A DNA stretch of 64,000 nucleotides from CAYMUR01 sp964393615 (GTDB lineage Bacteria; Planctomycetota; Planctomycetia; Pirellulales; Pirellulaceae). Under the pieces are notes generated by a model. It made no database searches. It had not been told where the DNA came from and saw nothing but the letters and a program-made list of their open reading frames with translations. The stretch is from assembly GCA_964393615.1 (NCBI GenBank), contig CAYMUR010000004.1, positions 1 through 64,000 of the forward strand, in the 5' to 3' direction. Shown in pieces: positions 17,481-27,362 of this stretch (its first letter is position 1; the number at the start of each line of letters is the position of its first letter). The position numbers were made by a program, and so were the translations under genes.

Positions 17481-18446
17481 TTATGGCCTGGTGGTGGTCT
17501 CATTACCAGCTCGCGTTAAGAGTGCAGTCAACACGGATTGCGGTATGGAATCGTCGAGATATCGCACGTGCGCGTCGCAAAAGACGACGCCTACCAACCC
17601 AGTGTGGTCACTATGTAATTCGTTATCGGTGGAGACATTGATTCCTGTGCTTTGTTCTTGGGCAAAACAGTTGTGGCCATTGGCCCACTCAGATTGTTGC
17701 TGATACGTTCGACCAGCGCTTTCACCAACCATGATCGTCTGCGATAATCCATCTCGTATTTCACTGATTTGTGTGGGCCATTCGTAGAGCATGATTCCCA
17801 GCGAACCAGGTTCCAAAACATGCGGGGATTTGGGAAGTGCGTCTCGTCCCACCCCTTCGACACCATAGATACCGCCGTAGTCGGTATACGCCATGTCGTC
17901 ACCTGGGTCCCATTGTCCGTTTTGGTTGATATCACCTGATGTGAATGATTGGCGTATAGTTGTCGGACACAAAAACGTTGGGACAACGACACTCACTACG
18001 GCGCGATTTTGTCGACTTTTTATCGTCTGTTCATAATCGAATTGCTGCCATAGTGTGGTTTGTTCAAGGTATGGGAGTGTGGCTACATTCCAGGCGATTG
18101 TTTTCTTGGCTGTTTTAACTGGTCCCGGTAGGAAGGAACATTCCAGACAGCCGGTTGGGAAGTACTGATATGCGTTTTCATAATTGTGAAGCGCGATTCC
18201 GATTTGTCGTAGATGGTTGCTGCACACAGAGCGGCGTGCTGCTTCGCGAGCATATTGGACAGCTGGCAAAAGCAAGGCGATTAAGACGGAGACAATCGCT
18301 ACAACGACGAGCAGTTCGACGAGTGCAAAAGCACAACGTACCCGCTTGTCGGTAAAATGAAACCGGTGGAAACGTTCGCAATTCACCGCGCTGGTATGAT
18401 GGTTAGAAAATCCCATGAATTCACAGCATTGTAGGATGTAAAACAA
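17481..18446 (-). CDS. DUF1559 pseudopilin-like protein
   Basis: Planctomycete-type DUF1559 protein, 321 residues. The prepilin-like stretch FALVELLVVVAIVSVLIALL is followed by LPAVQYAREAARRSVCSNHL and HNYENAYQYFPTG, both diagnostic of the family. The C-terminus carries HSDHTGLVGVVFCDAHVRYL, the H-x-DG type ending found in these proteins. The segment before the helix is unusually long if translation begins at 18446; an ATG at 18416 is an alternative. It is exported and processed like a type II secretion or type IV pilin component; the biological role is unknown. Confidence 0.85.
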   Translation of the reverse strand: MFYILQCCEFMGFSNHHTSAVNCERFHRFHFTDKRVRCAFALVELLVVVAIVSVLIALLLPAVQYAREAARRSVCSNHLRQIGIALHNYENAYQYFPTGCLECSFLPGPVKTAKKTIAWNVATLPYLEQTTLWQQFDYEQTIKSRQNRAVVSVVVPTFLCPTTIRQSFTSGDINQNGQWDPGDDMAYTDYGGIYGVEGVGRDALPKSPHVLEPGSLGIMLYEWPTQISEIRDGLSQTIMVGESAGRTYQQQSEWANGHNCFAQEQSTGINVSTDNELHSDHTGLVGVVFCDAHVRYLDDSIPQSVLTALLTRAGNETTTRP

Positions 18447-18582
18447 GTGAAGAGATGTGTTGGGTCACGTTAGTAAAAACCGGTTCGTAGCCACGACACC
18501 TTGCCTGTGGCAGGAATCGACCTGTCTTCAAGCTATTGCCGGTCTGATATATCGTTATCCATTGTGCGTTAATTTGTGCGAT

Positions 18583-19542
18583 TTAGACAGATCCTTGTTC
18601 CTTGGCCAAGGCCAAGGAACCGTGTAACACGACTTCTACTCCCAGCTCTGCCGCTTTGATCTGGTAGGTTCCATATCTCGGAGGAAATACATATCGTTCG
18701 ATCTCTCGCCTGAGTGGGTCGAGATATAATTCGTCGCCGATAAGTGCAACACCACCACCGACAACGACAACATTCGGTCCAGTGAGTGTAATTGCTTGGG
18801 CCAGTGCCCAACCATAAGCGCGAATTCCCGTTTGGAAAATGTCCGTAGCCAGTGGATTGCCATTTACCATAGCGGTAGCCAGCATCTTTGTGTCCAGACA
18901 ATTCACGTCACCATCACAGTAGTCGAGCAATTCGGCAACGGCGTTATCCTTTGTGGCCGAATGGTTTTTTAGCCGCTTGATAACAGCATGCGTCATGCCC
19001 CATCCGCTGGCGAGCGATTCGACCGTTTCGTCAGCCGTTTCGGCCTGTAATCCGGGTCGTAAGTGACCGATTTCTTGCGCACCGCCAGAACCTCCATGGT
19101 ACAAATGGCCATCCATCACCAACGCACCGCCAATACCACTTCCAACGTTACTGTAAAGTACCACCGGAAAACCTTGTCCTGCACCGAATAGTGCCTCACC
19201 AAGTCCCGCCATATCAGCATCGTTTCCTAAAAAGGCGGGTCGACCGAGGGTTGTATGAACCCAAGAGACTAGCGGAAACTTGTCCCAACCTTCGATTTGA
19301 TGGCTGGTGATCACTGTTTTTCGACATGAATCAATCGGTCCACCGAATCCAATACCGATTGCTAATACATCGTAGTCACGAATCAATTCTGTACCCAGTT
19401 CTTCAATCTGCTGACAGATTCCCTGTGCACCCTTAGCAGGAACAACATTTGTTTGTCGCAAAGCGACCAAGGGCGTACCGTTTCCTGTTCCAACCCCGAG
19501 TTGAAGTTTTGTACCGCCAATTTCAATTGCCAGGTACATCAT
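18583..19542 (-). CDS. ROK-family sugar kinase
   Basis: A 319-residue ROK protein, probably a cytoplasmic glucokinase- or N-acetylhexosamine-kinase-like enzyme. The phosphate motif is IEIGGTKLQLGV at 5-16, the catalytic Asp lies in FLGNDADMAGLGEAL, and the second phosphate loop is NVGSGIGGALV. The conserved EIGH motif is present, but the CxCGxxGC zinc motif that usually follows is absent (GLQAETADETVES instead), as in a minority of ROK kinases. It has no DNA-binding N-terminus, so it is not a repressor. The substrate is unknown. Confidence 0.8.
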   Translation of the reverse strand: MMYLAIEIGGTKLQLGVGTGNGTPLVALRQTNVVPAKGAQGICQQIEELGTELIRDYDVLAIGIGFGGPIDSCRKTVITSHQIEGWDKFPLVSWVHTTLGRPAFLGNDADMAGLGEALFGAGQGFPVVLYSNVGSGIGGALVMDGHLYHGGSGGAQEIGHLRPGLQAETADETVESLASGWGMTHAVIKRLKNHSATKDNAVAELLDYCDGDVNCLDTKMLATAMVNGNPLATDIFQTGIRAYGWALAQAITLTGPNVVVVGGGVALIGDELYLDPLRREIERYVFPPRYGTYQIKAAELGVEVVLHGSLALAKEQGSV

Positions 19543-19775
19543 TTACTGAGTCATCTGATCGAAGGGTTACTGGCATGCATGATTACAAATACGCTTTGTC
19601 TCTACCCAAATCATCAAGAATGAAACGAAAAGTGAATCACGGCGGACGTACCTATGAGAGTCACTCGTTTCATTTTCGCGTGACCGGATAACTTTTATTC
19701 CTCGTGCAGTAACCGGCCAGGAAAATCGACAAAGTGTAGTCCGCAAAAGCCATTTCTCTTTTCAATGTGTGGCAG

Positions 19776-20024
19776 TCAATCACGGTTAATGTCTTTTAAG
19801 ACCGGTTGCTTATCAACGGTTAGTTTATCCAATTTGTCATCTTTGGGAACGGGACTGAAGCGGGTGATGAATTCGATTAGCATGCCAGGACGAACAGGTT
19901 TCATGCTACTAGGCAGGTAATACATGTGAATGGACTGCGATTCCGAAAAAACTCCTTGATGACTGTATAGCGAGATAGCCCACGGTACGCAGATCGCAAA
20001 ATTGTGTTGGGAACTCGGTTCGTG
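19776..20024 (-). pseudogene. In-frame coding-like extension after the stop of the gluzincin-like gene
   Basis: The frame of the 20025-21446 gene stays open for 82 codons after its TGA stop (20025-20027), ending TGA at 19776-19778. The translated text is protein-like: AISLYSHQGVFSESQ, YYLPSSMKPVRPGMLIEF and DDKLDKLTVDKQPVLKDI. The preceding protein already ends in a complete beta domain, so this looks like the C-terminal fragment of another gene that has lost its start. Readthrough or a UGA recoding event is a weaker alternative. No ribosome binding site or suitable start is seen. Confidence 0.35.
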
Positions 20025-21446
20025 TCAGTGATCGAGACTTATGTTCAGTCGTACCGTTCCGGAATTGTCAGAGAGTTTGTTCCAGCGATCGCGACAGCGC
20101 ACATATAACTCGCCAGAAACAGGAGCTACAAACTTGCCCGACTGCCCTAGATCTATTTCATCGCTGAGTTGATAGTGCCTCAGAATAGTAGCCGTCAGAC
20201 GCCCCGTTCCGTGTGTGTCGCCATCTGCAGAGATCTGTTTTGCATCGCGCGTTATTTGCCAGGTACCATCGGCCTGAAAATTGTATACATTGTCACGCGT
20301 TACGTAGCATCCGGTTGGTTGGTATCCAGCAGCAGCTCGGACCGACAAAGATTGACCGTTGTCTGTTGTGAGTGGAGTAAATCGTTTGTTCCAATTCCAG
20401 CGACACAGGTCGACTCGATATCCCTGATCGACATTTTTCACAAAATGTTGAAACTCAAAATTTATTTTGTCGTCGTCTCTAAAAACGACCTGGTTGAAAT
20501 TTATATCGTTGTCGCGTAATAGAGATTGTCCCAGTTGATAGAATTGCTTGCTGTAATTTTTGTTGCATGCCAGAAAATGACATACGGCCCAGCTTTGGGC
20601 GTATGCATGTTTCACCTGCTGCAGCACAGCATCTTCGGCAACCCCCCATGCGGAGGCTAAAGGTGTCACGCTCGCAGTGGTATCCGTGTCAAATAAAAGA
20701 GATGCACGAGTCAGCGCATCTAAAATTGTTGCTGTAAAGGGCTCTGCTGTCACAATCTCTTGGATGGTTGGTCGATCGGATAAGCGCAGGTAAGAAATGA
20801 CTTCGCCAGGGCAACGAACTGATTTGTTGTCACGAGGCAACAAGCAGAGAAAATCAGCCATACCTTCTTTGTACCAATCAGGTCCACAGCTTCCAAAAGT
20901 TTGACAACAATACGCGTGGACCACTTCGTGTTCGGCAATACTGGGTCGAGTGGTAGCGTAAATAATTGCTTGATTTTTCGCCGGGTTGTGACCGCCGTGG
21001 ATCACTGGAACTGTGACGCCTCCGATATGCTCAAGCATTAAACGCGTGATCGTATGGGGCAAATCTTCGGAGGACCAGTCAGACAAGTTGTTCACAATGA
21101 AAGCTTCAATAATACTATGTGGTGGGCGGCGCCAATACTTGGAGACTCGTCGTAAGGTAGATTCCATACGTAGCAGTAAGGCGTGAGCTTTGTCTTTCGA
21201 TAAATCACTATGAATCCGAAAATGCTCTGATCGAAAAGTTAGGATTTTGGACTTTTTACCGACAGAATCACTGCCAGTTGACGTGACCTTGTCATTCGCA
21301 TTAGCGCAACACCAATGACCACAACTGGTCAACAAGAACGCTATGAGAACGATCCTTTGTGTCCATAGTCTGATCTGCACGGCTAGATCGCCATGGGCGA
21401 TAGCCGAAAACTTCCATCGTCCCATCAAGTTGCTCCTCTTCTCCAA
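20025..21446 (-). CDS. Gluzincin-like metallopeptidase lipoprotein, unknown role
   Basis: A 473-residue protein. The N-terminal helix ends in FLLTSC (Cys42), a plausible lipobox. HEVVH (173-177) and WYKEGMAD (191-198) give the HExxH plus downstream Glu arrangement of peptidase-MA-type gluzincins. The N-terminal segment ILTFRSEHFRIHSD resembles DUF1570-like proteins, and the C-terminal 100 residues form a beta domain (ELYVRCRDRWNKL). It probably acts on the outer face of a membrane. Its gene lies 12 bases downstream of the exported PCMT gene, so the two are very likely co-transcribed. Confidence 0.65.
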   Translation of the reverse strand: MEKRSNLMGRWKFSAIAHGDLAVQIRLWTQRIVLIAFLLTSCGHWCCANANDKVTSTGSDSVGKKSKILTFRSEHFRIHSDLSKDKAHALLLRMESTLRRVSKYWRRPPHSIIEAFIVNNLSDWSSEDLPHTITRLMLEHIGGVTVPVIHGGHNPAKNQAIIYATTRPSIAEHEVVHAYCCQTFGSCGPDWYKEGMADFLCLLPRDNKSVRCPGEVISYLRLSDRPTIQEIVTAEPFTATILDALTRASLLFDTDTTASVTPLASAWGVAEDAVLQQVKHAYAQSWAVCHFLACNKNYSKQFYQLGQSLLRDNDINFNQVVFRDDDKINFEFQHFVKNVDQGYRVDLCRWNWNKRFTPLTTDNGQSLSVRAAAGYQPTGCYVTRDNVYNFQADGTWQITRDAKQISADGDTHGTGRLTATILRHYQLSDEIDLGQSGKFVAPVSGELYVRCRDRWNKLSDNSGTVRLNISLDH

Positions 21447-21458
21447 TAATATGCTGTT

Positions 21459-22766
21459 TTATCTGTCCTGTTCCGTGTTAGGCTGACGCCTAGCCGTTAC
21501 TCGTATCTTCATTATGTCAAATCGCATTTCTCCCGTTGCACCCAACAATCCGATTCCAACTACCGCCAGCCTCGCACGTGGCGGGACGTTAAGTTGAATT
21601 GTCTTCTGGGACCAGTCGAATGTTCCTTGCCAGCCACCTTCCCGTTTGAATCCAACAGGGGCACGATTTTTGCCATAATATTCAATGATGAAACCACCTT
21701 GCTCTGCTAGGGATCTGCCGTGTTTCAAGCCGACACCTCGCGTCCAGAACGAGATTTCGATTTGCCGTATACGTCGACCGTCGATGCCAAATGCCTGCAT
21801 TGCGTGACTGTTTCTTCCAGGTGTGGCGTTGGTAAACACCATACAACGGAGACCGTCAGGGGCTGTCGAGTCGGCAGTTACACGACCTTGTCGAACATAA
21901 TACCATCCTTGTGGATTACGAGAGTCGTCGATTGTTTGTTCAAAACTACCATGAACAAAGATTGGTCTGGATGAATCCGGTTTCACCTGTCGCTGTGATT
22001 CTGCTTCCCCAGTCATTGGCACAAAAAACGTTGACTGTAAGTGTTTTTTTTGTAGCTTGCCCTCGAGCTTGGTGAAATGGAAGAGTGACTGTTGAAAGCG
22101 CTCGCCGACGGGCACAATCATTTGACCACCCTCGGCAAGTTGATCGATCAAAGGTTGTGGTATATTCTCCGGAGAACAAGTGACAATGATTTTGTGAAAG
22201 GGAGCGTGTTCCGGCCAACCCAGGTATCCATCGCCGATTCGGGTATGCACATTGTGATAGCCAAGCTGACGTAAAGTTCTAGCTGCCCGATGTCCCAATG
22301 ATTCGACAATCTCGATTGTATAAACCTGATCGACAATATTGCTTAACACCGCCGCTTGATATCCACTACCGGTACCAATTTCAAGTACTTTATCGGTTGG
22401 TAGCGGATTTAATTGTTCGGTCATGTAGGCCACGACATATGGTGGTGAAATGGTCTGTCCACCACCAATTGGCAATGCCATATCAAAATACGATTTGCCA
22501 CGTTGCGTGATGGGTACAAACTCGTGACGTGGCGTACGTCGCATTGCCGCAATCACCTGGGCATGTTGAATTCCGGCAGCCACGATATCACGGTCGACTA
22601 AACGGTTGCGGATGGCTGTCAGCTGGTCGTCACTGGCAAATGTTTGCTGACAGAGAAAACAGGTCAGCATTAACATCACCAGACAAACTCGCCATGGATT
22701 GAGTTGGCATAAAGCAGATACTAATATTTGTGCACAGTCTACAAGTAAATTCCGGTAACAATTCAT
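21459..22766 (-). CDS. pcm: Exported protein-L-isoaspartate O-methyltransferase with extra C-terminal domain
   Basis: PCMT repairs isoaspartyl residues in aged proteins using SAM. The core (about 50-245) has the family signatures RHEFVP, GGGQTISPPYVVAYM (102-116), VLEIGTGSGYQAAVL (127-141) and GGQMIVPVG. Two features are unusual. There is a long N-terminal hydrophobic segment (CLVMLMLTCFLCQQTFA) that looks like a signal peptide, and a roughly 180-residue C-terminal beta-rich domain (ISFWTRGVGLKHG, GFKREGGWQGTFDW). The methyl donor would have to be available where the protein acts, which is puzzling if it is truly exported. Confidence 0.8.
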   Translation of the reverse strand: MNCYRNLLVDCAQILVSALCQLNPWRVCLVMLMLTCFLCQQTFASDDQLTAIRNRLVDRDIVAAGIQHAQVIAAMRRTPRHEFVPITQRGKSYFDMALPIGGGQTISPPYVVAYMTEQLNPLPTDKVLEIGTGSGYQAAVLSNIVDQVYTIEIVESLGHRAARTLRQLGYHNVHTRIGDGYLGWPEHAPFHKIIVTCSPENIPQPLIDQLAEGGQMIVPVGERFQQSLFHFTKLEGKLQKKHLQSTFFVPMTGEAESQRQVKPDSSRPIFVHGSFEQTIDDSRNPQGWYYVRQGRVTADSTAPDGLRCMVFTNATPGRNSHAMQAFGIDGRRIRQIEISFWTRGVGLKHGRSLAEQGGFIIEYYGKNRAPVGFKREGGWQGTFDWSQKTIQLNVPPRARLAVVGIGLLGATGEMRFDIMKIRVTARRQPNTEQDR

Positions 22767-23310
22767 ACTTTGTCGTTTCCAAAGAACCGTTTACCTGGAG
22801 TGTTACGGTCGACATGTAAATACAACGGGTCATCCAGTCAAGTTGGGGAAGAAATGAAGCCAGGAAAAACGATCGCTGCGGCGATGTTTCACCTGGGCGA
22901 GAGAAATTGCAGCTAATTTCAACCAGGACAATTTTGTTGTTAAGGTTTGTTGTTAAGGGATGATGAATGGTCGCTCACAAAGGATGGACCTCAATGACCC
23001 AGCTGCCAGGGCATCCAAAAATATATACTTTCAGGAGTGATCGATACTCATTCGCTACACGCTACTTAACCTTACTCAACTTTTTCTAGGCCCGATGTAA
23101 CCTACTTCATTATAGTCGCTGGATGGTCACTGGACAATCAATGCGGTCTCCAGCGTACGTTTTGTGTCACTTTTGGCGGCTTGTCCTAAGAAAGTTTTTT
23201 TTATTTGCCAAGAACAACGGAAGACAAATATAAGTCAACGAATACCTGGTATCTTGGCGAAGACTAGAGTGGGCGCAAAATCAAAGCCTCAAAGTCTGTT
23301 CGGGTGGCTG
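22767..23310. other. Spacer with no supported gene
   Basis: A 13-base direct duplication (TTTGTTGTTAAGG) occurs at 22933-22958. No gene or RNA signature is seen. Promoters for the minus-strand pcm gene should lie in the left part of this spacer. Confidence 0.5.
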
Positions 23311-24267
23311 TTATCCGTGAACGGGTATAGCCGGCTGCCATGCCCGCAGTACAGTGCTTCGCCAACAATGCCTTGCACGGATGCGCCATTTACGGATGCC
23401 ATGAAGGTCATGACCAAATGCATGTCGAAAAGTCATTTGATCTGCAACAATATGTCGCTCGATGTCAGGAGGATGATGTAACGTGCCTAAATCTGAAATA
23501 GGGTAATTTGCCAGTCGGTTTTGTTGGTCCAGAGTATGCGTGCCACGGTTATCAAAACCAATGTTGCTGACAAGATTTACGACTGGCAACGCGGTCAGGC
23601 CTCCCAGTTTCCAGCAGTTGAAAACCATCTGGTAATCCCATGTATCAAAATGGCCGTGAAATTGTTTGTCCAGAATGCGGGCCCAATAGCACTGTTCGTC
23701 ATAACTGTCAGCAACGTGTTTCAGTAATCCTGAGCGGTACGCAAGTGGCCAATCACGCATTTGCAAATCGTATTGTTGCCAGACACGCCTCCATGATGCC
23801 CAACCCCAGCAGTGGAAATATTTACTGAAAAAGTAACTGTATTCAGAGGTGGCATGCGGACAGTGAACTTTTGTGCCGCTAATAGAACTGACGCGTGGAT
23901 CGTCTCGGTAGCGTGTCAGCAGTTGTTCACAATAATGGAAAAACCCATTGCTTGGAAGACAGTCGTCTTCCAAGATAATTGCTTCTTGGACATTTGCAAA
24001 AACCCAGTCCAGACCACTGGACATGCGATGTTTGCAGCCCATGTTATGTTGCGCGAAATTTTGTAGTACGTGACACGGCCAGTTGATTTGTTTCACAACG
24101 TTCCGAGTTTGCTGTACCAGTAATTCTTGCTCTTTGTTTTCCGGGTTTGGGCCATCCGCTACAATCAACAGGGTTTTTGGTCGAACGCTACGGATTGCGT
24201 CGAAGACACGCGCCGTAAGATCAGGACGTTGAAAAATAAAAATCGCGATAGGAGTGTTTAAGCCCAT
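23311..24267 (-). CDS. Family-2-like glycosyltransferase (HlpA-like)
   Basis: A 318-residue cytoplasmic glycosyltransferase of GT-A fold. The N-terminus IAIFIFQRPDLTARVFDAI is the entry strand of the nucleotide-sugar fold. EAIILEDDCLPSNGFF carries the DxD-like metal motif. HCWGWASWRRVWQQYD is the hallmark of proteins annotated as hemolysin HlpA-like glycosyltransferases. It lacks a signal peptide and membrane helices. No other polysaccharide genes are adjacent, so the acceptor is unknown. Confidence 0.75.
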   Translation of the reverse strand: MGLNTPIAIFIFQRPDLTARVFDAIRSVRPKTLLIVADGPNPENKEQELLVQQTRNVVKQINWPCHVLQNFAQHNMGCKHRMSSGLDWVFANVQEAIILEDDCLPSNGFFHYCEQLLTRYRDDPRVSSISGTKVHCPHATSEYSYFFSKYFHCWGWASWRRVWQQYDLQMRDWPLAYRSGLLKHVADSYDEQCYWARILDKQFHGHFDTWDYQMVFNCWKLGGLTALPVVNLVSNIGFDNRGTHTLDQQNRLANYPISDLGTLHHPPDIERHIVADQMTFRHAFGHDLHGIRKWRIRARHCWRSTVLRAWQPAIPVHG

Positions 24268-24531
24268 TTATTTACGAGTTATTGAGGGGACCGTAAAGCA
24301 GCGACGACCAGGCCTGTATCGATGGAGAGAAAAGTAATCCATTTCAACCGAGATGGCGATTACCTGAAGACTCATTACGGATGTTGTCAGAGATGTGTTT
24401 TAAAGTGAAGCTGGTCGTAGGGAAATACCGTTTGGTGCTAGCTTCAGTTCTGTGATATGCACCCAATAGAAGTGGGCATCAGCGATCGCTACGGTTAAAC
24501 ACCATGGACGCTGGTTGACACTCTTAAGACA

Positions 24532-24888
24532 TCAAGTGTTTTTCAAGAATTCACCACACTTTTGGCAACAGGCGTACCAGATTGGTGACTTGGTCCCGCA
24601 CTTGGCACACTGCTTGCCCTGTCGTATGCCAGAACCTCCCGGAAGACTAACGCTGGATTCTTCACTCAGTAAATTGTCGTGCACGGACCCCTCGTCGTGT
24701 TGGTCGATACTGTATGGCATGTCACGTGTTGAGGATCCTGACGACGGCCCCGTTGGTACTCTGTCAGTCAACTCTGGCACGTGGACCACGACTTCCCCAT
24801 TGCAGTGCGGACAAAGCCCTTTTTTTCCGGCGTACTTGTCTTTTACTTTAAAAACATGACCGTGGGGACATTGGACTCGGATCGACAT
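24532..24888 (-). CDS. Double zinc-ribbon protein, unknown
   Basis: A 118-residue protein with Cys-based zinc sites at both ends: CPHGHVFKVKDKY...LCPHC at about 7-28 and CAKCGTKSPIWYACCQKCG at 93-111. A low-complexity Ser/Asp/Pro linker joins them. Such small proteins are common in planctomycetes; the function is unknown. The gene appears monocistronic. Confidence 0.6.
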   Translation of the reverse strand: MSIRVQCPHGHVFKVKDKYAGKKGLCPHCNGEVVVHVPELTDRVPTGPSSGSSTRDMPYSIDQHDEGSVHDNLLSEESSVSLPGGSGIRQGKQCAKCGTKSPIWYACCQKCGEFLKNT

Positions 24889-25148
24889 AGTAGCTGGCTC
24901 CTACAAAACAAGGTTGCCCTCCTCTGTAGCCAGCGCCCAGCACAATGTTGGGTAGTTGATATTTGAATTCTACCACGATGACAAACCGATTTACTACTAG
25001 GAATTTGTGAAGAATGTGCTGGCTGAAAAAATGACGTAAAACAAGGTACGAGTGATAGTTTTATCTGTTGGTGCCGCAGAAACAGGCAGGGCCAGGGTGT
25101 TCCAAAATCTGGGAACTGTAGCATGTTGAAACACGCCGGTGTGAATGT

Positions 25149-27194
25149 TCAAGTTGTTTCACTTGAACCGTGAATCAATTCAGAGACTTGTTCCTCGACG
25201 ATCTCACATTCGGGCAGCGAATCCAGAAATAATCGGCCGTAGCGTTTTGTGCGCACGCGGGGATCAAGGATTACAACGATTCCTCGATCGAGTTGCCCCC
25301 GGATCAATCGTCCGAATCCTTGCCGTAACTTAATGATTGCTTCGGGTAGCTGGTAATCATTGAACGGATTACCACCTGCGGCGCGAATTGCTTCCAAGCG
25401 GGCTTCCAATAACGGATGGTCGGGTACACTAAACGGCAAGCGTGTGATAATCACGTTTTGTAATGCATCCCCTGGTACGTCGACACCTTGCCAAAAACTG
25501 TCGGTACCAAGCAAAACAGCCCTTGGATTCTCTTTAAATCCTTCCAGCATCTGGTTTCGCGGTAGTCCATCTGCCTGACTGTATAGTGCATAGTTTTCAG
25601 CCGCCAACCAGGGAGTCATGGCGCTAGCCACTTGGCGTAACATGTCATAGCTCGTGAACAGCACGAATGCATGACCTTGTGTCATCGCGACAAAATACTG
25701 GATCATGTCGACGGATCGTTTTAAATAGTCTTCTTTTTGCTGAGCCGGGTCGGGCATACCATCCAGCAGTACAATTTTGGCTTGTTGTCTGTAGTCGAAA
25801 GGGCTCCCTAAACGTTTTGTTAAGCATTGTGTCAATCCAACACGAGTTTTAAAGAAATCAAAAGAAGGTTCACGTCCGACGGCCAAGGTGGCGCTAGTCA
25901 TAATCACTGTCGATCCATTTTCAAAAAGCTGTTGACGAAGCGCAGTGCCGGTATCGAGTGGGGCAGCGGCCAGGGTGAGTCGCGGAGTGCCTCGCCGGAC
26001 GGCATGTTGCTCGACCCAGTAGACGGCATCAGGTAGTACCTGGGTGCGCCAGTTTTCAATCTCATTGGCAAGGGCCTCCAGTCGATTGGCGGCAGCCTTG
26101 AAATCGTGTCGTTCTGATGTGCCGGGGATTTTGTCTCCAGCTTCCTGGACCATTTGGCATAAGATTCGGATTGCTGGGCTCAGTTTGTTGGGGACAATCT
26201 CCGGTATCCGCACGCGTCCGTTTGATCCTTGCTGATCAAGCCGCCATGAATAGATGTCATTGAAAAAGTCGGCGGCGGCATAACGACATGCCATTGCCTG
26301 TTGCTGTGCTTCTGCCAAATGGTGGTGGACCAGCAATCCTTTATTCGTGTGGTCATTGTATAATTTGTTCAAATTGTATTCGACTTGGCCTGATGTGAGG
26401 CGCATACCTAGGTGGTCCGCCGCCACCGAATCGATCGTGTGAGCTTCGTCCAAAATAGCCGTGTCGTAGTCTGGCAAGATACTGACACCGGCGCGCCGCA
26501 AGGCAAGATCACTGAAGAAAAGAGCGTGATTAACCACAAGAATTTGTGCATGTAGCACACGTCGTCGTGCTTTGAAATAGAAGCAAGTCTGGTGAGTATC
26601 GCATTGGCGTCCCAGGCAATTACCGCTGTCGCTGGCAACTTCATCCCATACATCGCGTGCCGGACGCTGGGGTAGGTCACTGAGGGAACCGTCGTCAGTC
26701 TGTTCCGTCCAGTTTTGCAGATCGTTTAAACCTTTGAACTGTTGTGGATCATGAAACAGGCTCCCGGATCGCTTGGTAGCATTTAGGAGACGTCGAAGAC
26801 TGATATAGTTACGGCGTCCCTTTACCAACAGCGCGGCAAACTCTCGTGGGATGACACTGTTTAAAAAAGGCAGGTCTTTACTGATCAACTGTTCCTGTAA
26901 GCTGATAGTATGCGTTGAAATGACGATACGCCGTCGTTTTTTTCGTTCTTCGTCATCTGTTTCATCGGCAGTTACAGGTTGTGTGGCATGGAGAATTGCG
27001 GGGACCAGGTATGCAAAACTTTTGCCGACACCCGTACCTGCTTCAACAACCAGATGATTCTGGTTGGACATGGCTTGCGATACACAGGTAGCCATTTCGA
27101 GTTGTTGGGGTCGCTGTTCGTAGTTTGTCAACCGGTCAGCAATGCGACCATCGGGCCCGAGAATTTTGGCAGCAGTCAGCAGCGAATTGTCCAT
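25149..27194 (-). CDS. dinG: DinG-family ATP-dependent DNA helicase
   Basis: A 681-residue superfamily 2 helicase of the XPD/DinG group with 5'-3' polarity in characterised members. Walker A is EAGTGVGKS (51-59), Walker B AILDEAHTID near 250, and the iron-sulfur domain Cys residues lie in CLGRQCDTHQTCFYF near 193-207. The C-terminal half has TDSFWQGVDVPG and GFGRLIRG, the helicase motifs V and VI. There is no N-terminal exonuclease domain, so it resembles E. coli DinG/YoaA rather than the Gram-positive fusion. It likely resolves R-loops, forks or lesions. Confidence 0.85.
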   Translation of the reverse strand: MDNSLLTAAKILGPDGRIADRLTNYEQRPQQLEMATCVSQAMSNQNHLVVEAGTGVGKSFAYLVPAILHATQPVTADETDDEERKKRRRIVISTHTISLQEQLISKDLPFLNSVIPREFAALLVKGRRNYISLRRLLNATKRSGSLFHDPQQFKGLNDLQNWTEQTDDGSLSDLPQRPARDVWDEVASDSGNCLGRQCDTHQTCFYFKARRRVLHAQILVVNHALFFSDLALRRAGVSILPDYDTAILDEAHTIDSVAADHLGMRLTSGQVEYNLNKLYNDHTNKGLLVHHHLAEAQQQAMACRYAAADFFNDIYSWRLDQQGSNGRVRIPEIVPNKLSPAIRILCQMVQEAGDKIPGTSERHDFKAAANRLEALANEIENWRTQVLPDAVYWVEQHAVRRGTPRLTLAAAPLDTGTALRQQLFENGSTVIMTSATLAVGREPSFDFFKTRVGLTQCLTKRLGSPFDYRQQAKIVLLDGMPDPAQQKEDYLKRSVDMIQYFVAMTQGHAFVLFTSYDMLRQVASAMTPWLAAENYALYSQADGLPRNQMLEGFKENPRAVLLGTDSFWQGVDVPGDALQNVIITRLPFSVPDHPLLEARLEAIRAAGGNPFNDYQLPEAIIKLRQGFGRLIRGQLDRGIVVILDPRVRTKRYGRLFLDSLPECEIVEEQVSELIHGSSETT

Positions 27195-27362
27195 GACGAT
27201 GATGCTGGTAGGGGGTGGGAAAGAATCGTTTAAGCTACCAGCTTTGGAATGATCTCCAAAGAGCAGGCTCGTCTTGCACGGATAAGTGGGGACTTACGGC
27301 AAAAGTTGGTCCGAACATCTGGCAATTTTTCAATCTCATGGAGACAGGTGACAAGATTGGTG

